Source: an uncultured Alphaproteobacteria bacterium (lineage in GTDB: Bacteria > Pseudomonadota > Alphaproteobacteria > Rickettsiales > UBA1997). From it: 17,298 nt of DNA. The notes under the pieces were generated by a model. The model was given only the letters and a program-made list of their open reading frames with translations, made no database searches and was not told the DNA's origin. Shown here piece by piece: positions 15,500 through 17,298 of the stretch. Positions within the stretch are counted from its first letter, which is position 1. Every line of letters starts with the position of its first letter. The stretch lies in contig CAIYMZ010000041.1 in NCBI GenBank assembly GCA_903927415.1, positions 1-17,298 on the forward strand, in the 5' to 3' direction. The translations under genes were made by a program, and so were the position numbers.

Positions 15500-15661
15500 G
15501 GACCCCGCAACAAGTGTGAGGTGACACCATAACTGCAACAAGTGCGGGGTGACACCATAACTGCAACAAGTGTGAGGTGACACCATAACTGCAACAAGTG
15601 CGGGGTGATAAATTGAAAAAACATCTATCTACATCGTCACCCCGCACTTGTTGCGGGGTCC
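15500..15661. repeat. GGACCCCGCAACAAGTG palindromic element bracketing a tandem array
   Basis: The left arm 15500-15524 and right arm 15637-15661 are 25-nt inverted copies with two mismatches. The last tandem unit (15591-15608) pairs with 15637-15654 without mismatch, giving an 18-bp hairpin with a 28-nt loop. The whole gap between pyrC and thiD is filled by this element. Confidence 0.85.
15507..15608. repeat. 28-bp tandem repeat, three full copies and one partial
   Basis: Units start at 15507, 15535, 15563 and 15591; each begins GCAACAAGTG and ends GACACCATAACT. Units 1 and 3 have TGAG where units 2 and 4 have CGGG, so the array can also be read as a 56-bp repeat. There are no spacers, so this is not a CRISPR array. 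Confidence 0.9.
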
Positions 15662-15677
15662 AGAAACATATTTTTTA

Positions 15678-16475
15678 ATGAATAAAAAAATTCCCAAAAT
15701 CCTAATCATCGCCGGCTCCGACCCTTCTGGTGGCGCGGGAATTCAGGCTGATCTCAAAACAGCGGCAGCCCACAAAACTTACGCTGCCGCCGCAATCACC
15801 TGTCTCACCGCCCAAAACACACAAAAAGTTTTCGCGATTCACAATTCACCAATTCCATTTTTACGCCAGCAACTCGAAGTTGTTTTGGACGACATTAAAT
15901 TCGACGCCGTAAAAATTGGAATGCTGGGAACTGCTGAAATCATTGATTGCGTCGCTGATGTTCTCGCTAGAAAAGCCAAAAAAATTCCGCTGATTTTGGA
16001 CACGGTAATGGTTGCAACTTCCGGCGATTTACTCCTTGAAAAAAAAGCAGTCAGCGCGTTAAAAATAAAATTAATCGCCGGCGCTTTTTTGGTTACACCC
16101 AACATTGACGAAGCTGAAATTCTCGCCGAAATAAAAATAAAAAACCTCGCCGATATGAAGCACGCCGCCACTAAAATCAAGGCTCTCGGTGCTAAAAATA
16201 TTTTGATCAAAGGTGGGCACCTAAACTTTCCCGACAAAAAAATCCGCAGCATTTTGCTCGACGAAAAAAATAATTTTCACCTAATCACCAATAAAAGAAT
16301 CGGAATTAAAAATATCCACGGAACCGGCTGCACCTTGGCTTGTGCGATTGCCTGCAACGTTGCAAAAAAAATGAATTTAGTGACGGCAGTGCGCCGCGCC
16401 AATTCCTACGTAGTTCGTGCGGTTGTAAAAAATCTGAAAGTTGGAAAGGGGAGTTTGCTACTGCGGCATTTTTAG
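15678..16475 (+). CDS. thiD: Hydroxymethylpyrimidine/phosphomethylpyrimidine kinase
   Basis: A 265-residue ribokinase-fold kinase that phosphorylates HMP and HMP-phosphate to HMP-diphosphate for thiamine synthesis. The N-terminal AGSDPSGGAGIQADLKT (12-28) is diagnostic. KIGMLG (79-84), DTVMVATSGDLLL (108-120), TPNIDEAEIL (140-149) and the anion-hole motif HGTGCTLACAIA (214-225, Cys218) follow. The length is normal. The frame is open back to 15648, but that covers the repeat arm, so the ATG at 15678 (MNKKIPKILIIAGSDPSGG) is the start. No TPP riboswitch is visible in the leader, and no other thi gene is present, so the pathway may be salvage-based; that last point is inference. Confidence 0.93.
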   Translation: MNKKIPKILIIAGSDPSGGAGIQADLKTAAAHKTYAAAAITCLTAQNTQKVFAIHNSPIPFLRQQLEVVLDDIKFDAVKIGMLGTAEIIDCVADVLARKAKKIPLILDTVMVATSGDLLLEKKAVSALKIKLIAGAFLVTPNIDEAEILAEIKIKNLADMKHAATKIKALGAKNILIKGGHLNFPDKKIRSILLDEKNNFHLITNKRIGIKNIHGTGCTLACAIACNVAKKMNLVTAVRRANSYVVRAVVKNLKVGKGSLLLRHF

Positions 16476-16510
16476 TGGCAATGTTTTTGTAAAATTTCAG
16501 GCATCTAATT

Positions 16511-16539
16511 TTGACTCAAAGTTTAAAAAAATCTTTAAT
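16511..16539 (+). promoter_or_regulatory. Probable sigma70-type promoter of the ankyrin gene
   Basis: TTGACT (16511-16516) and TTTAAT (16534-16539) are separated by exactly 17 bp, each one base off consensus. Transcription would begin near 16546, leaving a leader of about 70 nt before the ATG at 16618. This is the best promoter match I found in the window. Confidence 0.6.
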
Positions 16540-16617
16540 CTTAACGATGATCGAGTACTACTTAAGTTCTAATACCATCAAAAATTCGCATTTTATTAAC
16601 CTCAATTTTATAAAATT

Positions 16618-17298
16618 ATGAGCAGAAAAAAGATTCATTACGAGTGCCATTGTTGGAAAGTGAAAGTCATGGAGGAGGAGGCGGAAGCGGAAGTGACGAT
16701 AGAACCACAACATGTCCTCCAATAAAAAAGGCGAAAGGAGAAGATGCAAAATTGTTAGAAGCTCTTTTTGCACATCTCGCTGCAAAAACCGCAGAAGGTG
16801 ATGCAGAGGCTACGAAGCTGATCTCAGCTCATAATAATCTTTTAAATAGTAGCGCAAAAATAACAATGAGTGATGGGCGAAATAAGGCGTATGTCACGCC
16901 ACTTTACGTTGCTGTTAGTAACGGTAGAGGTGAAATTGTTACTCAAATTTTAAGAATAAACGAAAGTCTTGTTCATCAAGAATCTTCAAAGGGTTCCACC
17001 CCTCTTCACGTTGCTGTGCTCATCGGTCATCGCGAAATTTGTGAACTTCTTCTAGCAAGAGGAGTGAATGTAAATGCTACGACTAAAGATGGTCTTGCCC
17101 CTCTTCACATCGCAGCGCAGAATGGTCATCGCGAAACTTGTGAACTTCTTCTAACAAGCGGAGCGGATGTAAATGCTACGACTAAAGATGGTTTTACCCC
17201 TCTTCGCAGCGCAGCGCAGAATGGTCATCGCGAAACTTGTGAACTTCTTCTAACAAGCGGAGCGAATGTAAATGCTGCGAATAAAGATGGTGTTACCC
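16618..17298 (+). CDS. Ankyrin-repeat protein, start frameshifted, 3' end beyond window
   Basis: From about base 16623 to the window end one frame (codons starting at multiples of 3) is open. It encodes a Gly/Ser-rich segment (GGGGGSGS), a basic PPIKKAK patch, a helical region, and then at least four ankyrin repeats: TPLYVAVSNGRGEIV, TPLHVAVLIGHREICELLL, APLHIAAQNGHRETCELLL and TPLRSAAQNGHRETCELLL. This frame has a stop at 16611 and no ATG before the repeats. The only good ATG, 16618, lies in the +1-offset frame and would give just 35 residues, ending at 16723-16725. A -1 shift in the A6 run (16626-16631) joins ATG AGC AGA to the long frame. Otherwise the start is a rare GTG (16644) or TTG (16752, 11 nt after AAAGGAG). 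The product could be a host-directed effector; nothing shows secretion. Confidence 0.72.
16626..16632 (+). other. A AAA AAG slippery heptamer
   Basis: Read from the ATG at 16618, the codons are ATG AGC AGA AAA AAG, so A_AAA_AAG is in the exact phase of the classic bacterial -1 frameshift site (as in E. coli dnaX). After slipping, the next codon is GAT at 16632, in the ankyrin frame. The same homopolymer could instead support transcript slippage, or reflect a lost A. Confidence 0.5.
16999..17298 (+). repeat. 99-bp near-identical ankyrin-coding repeats
   Basis: The segment starting CCCCTCTTC recurs at 16999, 17098 and 17197, with a fourth copy cut by the window end at 17296. The period is exactly 99 bp (33 codons). 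Copies two and three are nearly identical in nucleotide sequence, including silent positions, which points to recent duplication or gene conversion. Confidence 0.88.

Noticed and set aside
15507..15608. CRISPR array
   Set aside because: The 28-bp units are directly adjacent with no spacers, and no cas gene is nearby.
15648..15677. Upstream start for thiD giving 275 residues
   Set aside because: The ten extra codons come from the repeat arm (LRGPETYFL); the ATG at 15678 gives the normal ThiD N-terminus.
15494..15677. TPP riboswitch upstream of thiD
   Set aside because: The conserved CUGAGA and ACCUGA-type core motifs are absent; the gap is filled by the repeat element.
16558..16785. Minus-strand open frame of 75 codons opposite the ankyrin gene start
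   Set aside because: It runs against the promoter and the coding-like N-terminal segment, and its composition looks like a shadow of the Glu/Gly-rich stretch.

Overview
The window is AT-rich chromosomal DNA with short intergenic gaps. It encodes alphaproteobacterial-type proteins (COQ9 family, FabG, TrxB, FadJ-type fusion, AcpS) next to ankyrin-repeat proteins and palindromic repeats. This fits a host-associated alphaproteobacterium, probably of the Rickettsiales/Holosporales kind, but one that still makes GMP, pyrimidines and thiamine precursors. The taxonomic placement is inferred from gene content, not computed.

Layout. Bases 1-4995 form a tightly spaced plus-strand run: the 3' part of a COQ9-family gene, cvpA, an unknown acidic protein, fabG, a large degenerate ankyrin-like protein and trxB. 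A repeat-rich gap (4996-5238) holds a palindromic element and a 7-nt tandem array, followed by fadJ-type and ruvC genes that overlap by 4 nt. A minus-strand block (7877-10934) encodes three envelope proteins whose order and architecture recall PilM/N-PilO-PilP (or GspL-GspM-GspC) of type IV pilus and type II secretion machines. Divergent to it run acpS and gpsA (4-nt overlap), then a cruciform-like repeat, guaA, pyrC, a 28-bp tandem plus inverted repeat, thiD, and finally a promoter-preceded ankyrin gene that runs off the right edge.

The housekeeping genes cover fatty acid synthesis (fabG, acpS), beta-oxidation (fadJ-type), phospholipid backbone supply (gpsA), purine, pyrimidine and thiamine synthesis (guaA, pyrC, thiD), redox control (trxB) and Holliday junction resolution (ruvC). 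They are not in pathway clusters, so the gene order looks shuffled.

The most notable signals are: (1) the terminal ankyrin gene, whose only ATG is out of frame with the repeats and is joined to them through an A AAA AAG slippery heptamer at codons 3-5; (2) a hairpin-rich insert of about 63 bp inside guaA that keeps the frame and adds about 21 residues to the synthetase domain; (3) the three-gene pilus/secretion-like platform; (4) several unrelated-looking palindromic repeats that share GTCA/TGAC outer ends; (5) 7-nt repeat arrays abutting two start codons; and (6) a dihydroorotase with Gln in place of the first His of its metal-binding HxH motif. I saw no tRNA, rRNA, CRISPR array, transposase or prophage gene.
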